From Branchipolynoe longqiensis (lineage: Eukaryota > Annelida > Polychaeta > Phyllodocida > Polynoidae), in contig CM059193.1 in the NCBI GenBank assembly GCA_030323885.1, positions 76,205,040 through 76,269,039 of the forward strand: 64,000 bases of DNA. Reading direction: 5' to 3'. A model generated the notes under the pieces. The model did no database searches, was not told the DNA's origin, and was given only the letters and a program-made list of their open reading frames with translations. Both the position numbers and the translations under genes were made by a program. How positions within the stretch are numbered: the first letter of the stretch is position 1; each line of letters starts with the position of its first letter. Shown here in pieces: positions 63,233 through 64,000 of the stretch.

Positions 63233-63381
63233 CGTCATACATGGGGCAGCCGTGTCAGTTTCTGAATGATCACTTTATGGTTATCTAGAAATGCGTAGGC
63301 TATTGTTACAAGTTTATACTAATTAGAGACGCCGTGAATATGGCCTGTGCTGCCGACACGGCGTAAATAAACCACTAATCA
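63233..63381 (+). promoter_or_regulatory. NCAPD3: NCAPD3 3'-UTR with AATAAA inside a LINE-tail relic
   Basis: AATAAA lies at 63366-63371, 134 nt after the stop. The surrounding GCCGTGAATATGGCC and GCCGACACGGCGTAAA are the reverse complement of the LINE tail seen at 23088 and 59551. The gap starts 10 nt later, so cleavage downstream cannot be checked. Confidence 0.5.
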
Positions 63382-63888
63382 TTTAAAAAGCNNNNNNNNN
63401 NNNNNNNNNNNNNNNNNNNNNNNNNNNNNNNNNNNNNNNNNNNNNNNNNNNNNNNNNNNNNNNNNNNNNNNNNNNNNNNNNNNNNNNNNNNNNNNNNNNN
63501 NNNNNNNNNNNNNNNNNNNNNNNNNNNNNNNNNNNNNNNNNNNNNNNNNNNNNNNNNNNNNNNNNNNNNNNNNNNNNNNNNNNNNNNNNNNNNNNNNNNN
63601 NNNNNNNNNNNNNNNNNNNNNNNNNNNNNNNNNNNNNNNNNNNNNNNNNNNNNNNNNNNNNNNNNNNNNNNNNNNNNNNNNNNNNNNNNNNNNNNNNNNN
63701 NNNNNNNNNNNNNNNNNNNNNNNNNNNNNNNNNNNNNNNNNNNNNNNNNNNNNNNNNNNNNNNNNNNNNNNNNNNNNNNNNNNNNNNNNNNNNNNNNNNN
63801 NNNNNNNNNNNNNNNNNNNNNNNNNNNNNNNNNNNNNNNNNNNNNNNNNNNNNNNNNNNNNNNNNNNNNNNNNNNNNNNNNNNNNNNN
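63382..63888. other. Assembly gap
   Basis: About 507 undetermined bases. The last 112 bases of the window after it (63889-64000) show no recognisable feature. Confidence 0.95.
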
Positions 63889-64000
63889 TATGACCACGGG
63901 TTGGGTGCCAATTGTGAGAATGGCTAAGTGTGAAAGTGGCCATGAGTAATAGTAGTTCAATGTCATAGTGGGCAACTTTTATAGTGGCTAAATATCATGC

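Overview
The window is animal genomic DNA. Its genes have spliceosomal introns, it is rich in SINEs, LINEs, MITEs and microsatellites, and it has two assembly gaps (15065-15564 and 63382-63888). A tRNA-derived SINE with a 3' domain of the type I associate with mollusc and other lophotrochozoan genomes (copies near 28.1, 37.0, 45.2 and 61.3 kb) suggests a mollusc or related lophotrochozoan. That placement is from memory, not from a search.

The only host gene I can support is on the + strand and ends near the right edge. It is the 3' two thirds of NCAPD3, the HEAT-repeat subunit D3 of condensin II. I find 26 exons from 21259 to 63232 with intact splice sites and matching phases at every junction. 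They give about 1,209 codons and a stop. Three small Lys-rich exons near 2.0, 5.5 and 7.1 kb may be its N-terminal linker, and they look like tandem duplicates of one another. The coding sequence expected between that linker and the first certain exon was not found. That interval is filled by two DIRS retrotransposons and a gap.

Layout: 0-1.7 kb, 3' end of a Ngaro-like tyrosine-recombinase retroelement with split direct repeats. 1.7-9.5 kb, duplicated mini-exon region with MITEs, SINEs and a LINE fragment. 9.56-20.98 kb, two DIRS elements in tandem (gag, RT-RNase H, tyrosine recombinase), both damaged in pol but with open recombinase frames. 21.2-44.1 kb, NCAPD3 HEAT exons with repeat-filled introns. 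45.4-50.3 kb, a nearly complete antisense tyrosine-recombinase retroelement inserted in a MITE inside an intron. 51.4-63.2 kb, NCAPD3 C-terminal exons.

The most unusual signal is in the last part. Three of four consecutive NCAPD3 exons (starting 56313, 58042 and 60450) are each preceded by a minisatellite built from that exon's own 3' splice site and first codons, with units of about 82, 24 and 52 bp. The arrays therefore hold many decoy copies of a functional acceptor. Other notable structures are a 5'-UTR intron conserved in both DIRS elements and a roughly 0.9 kb foldback at 35.2-36.1 kb.
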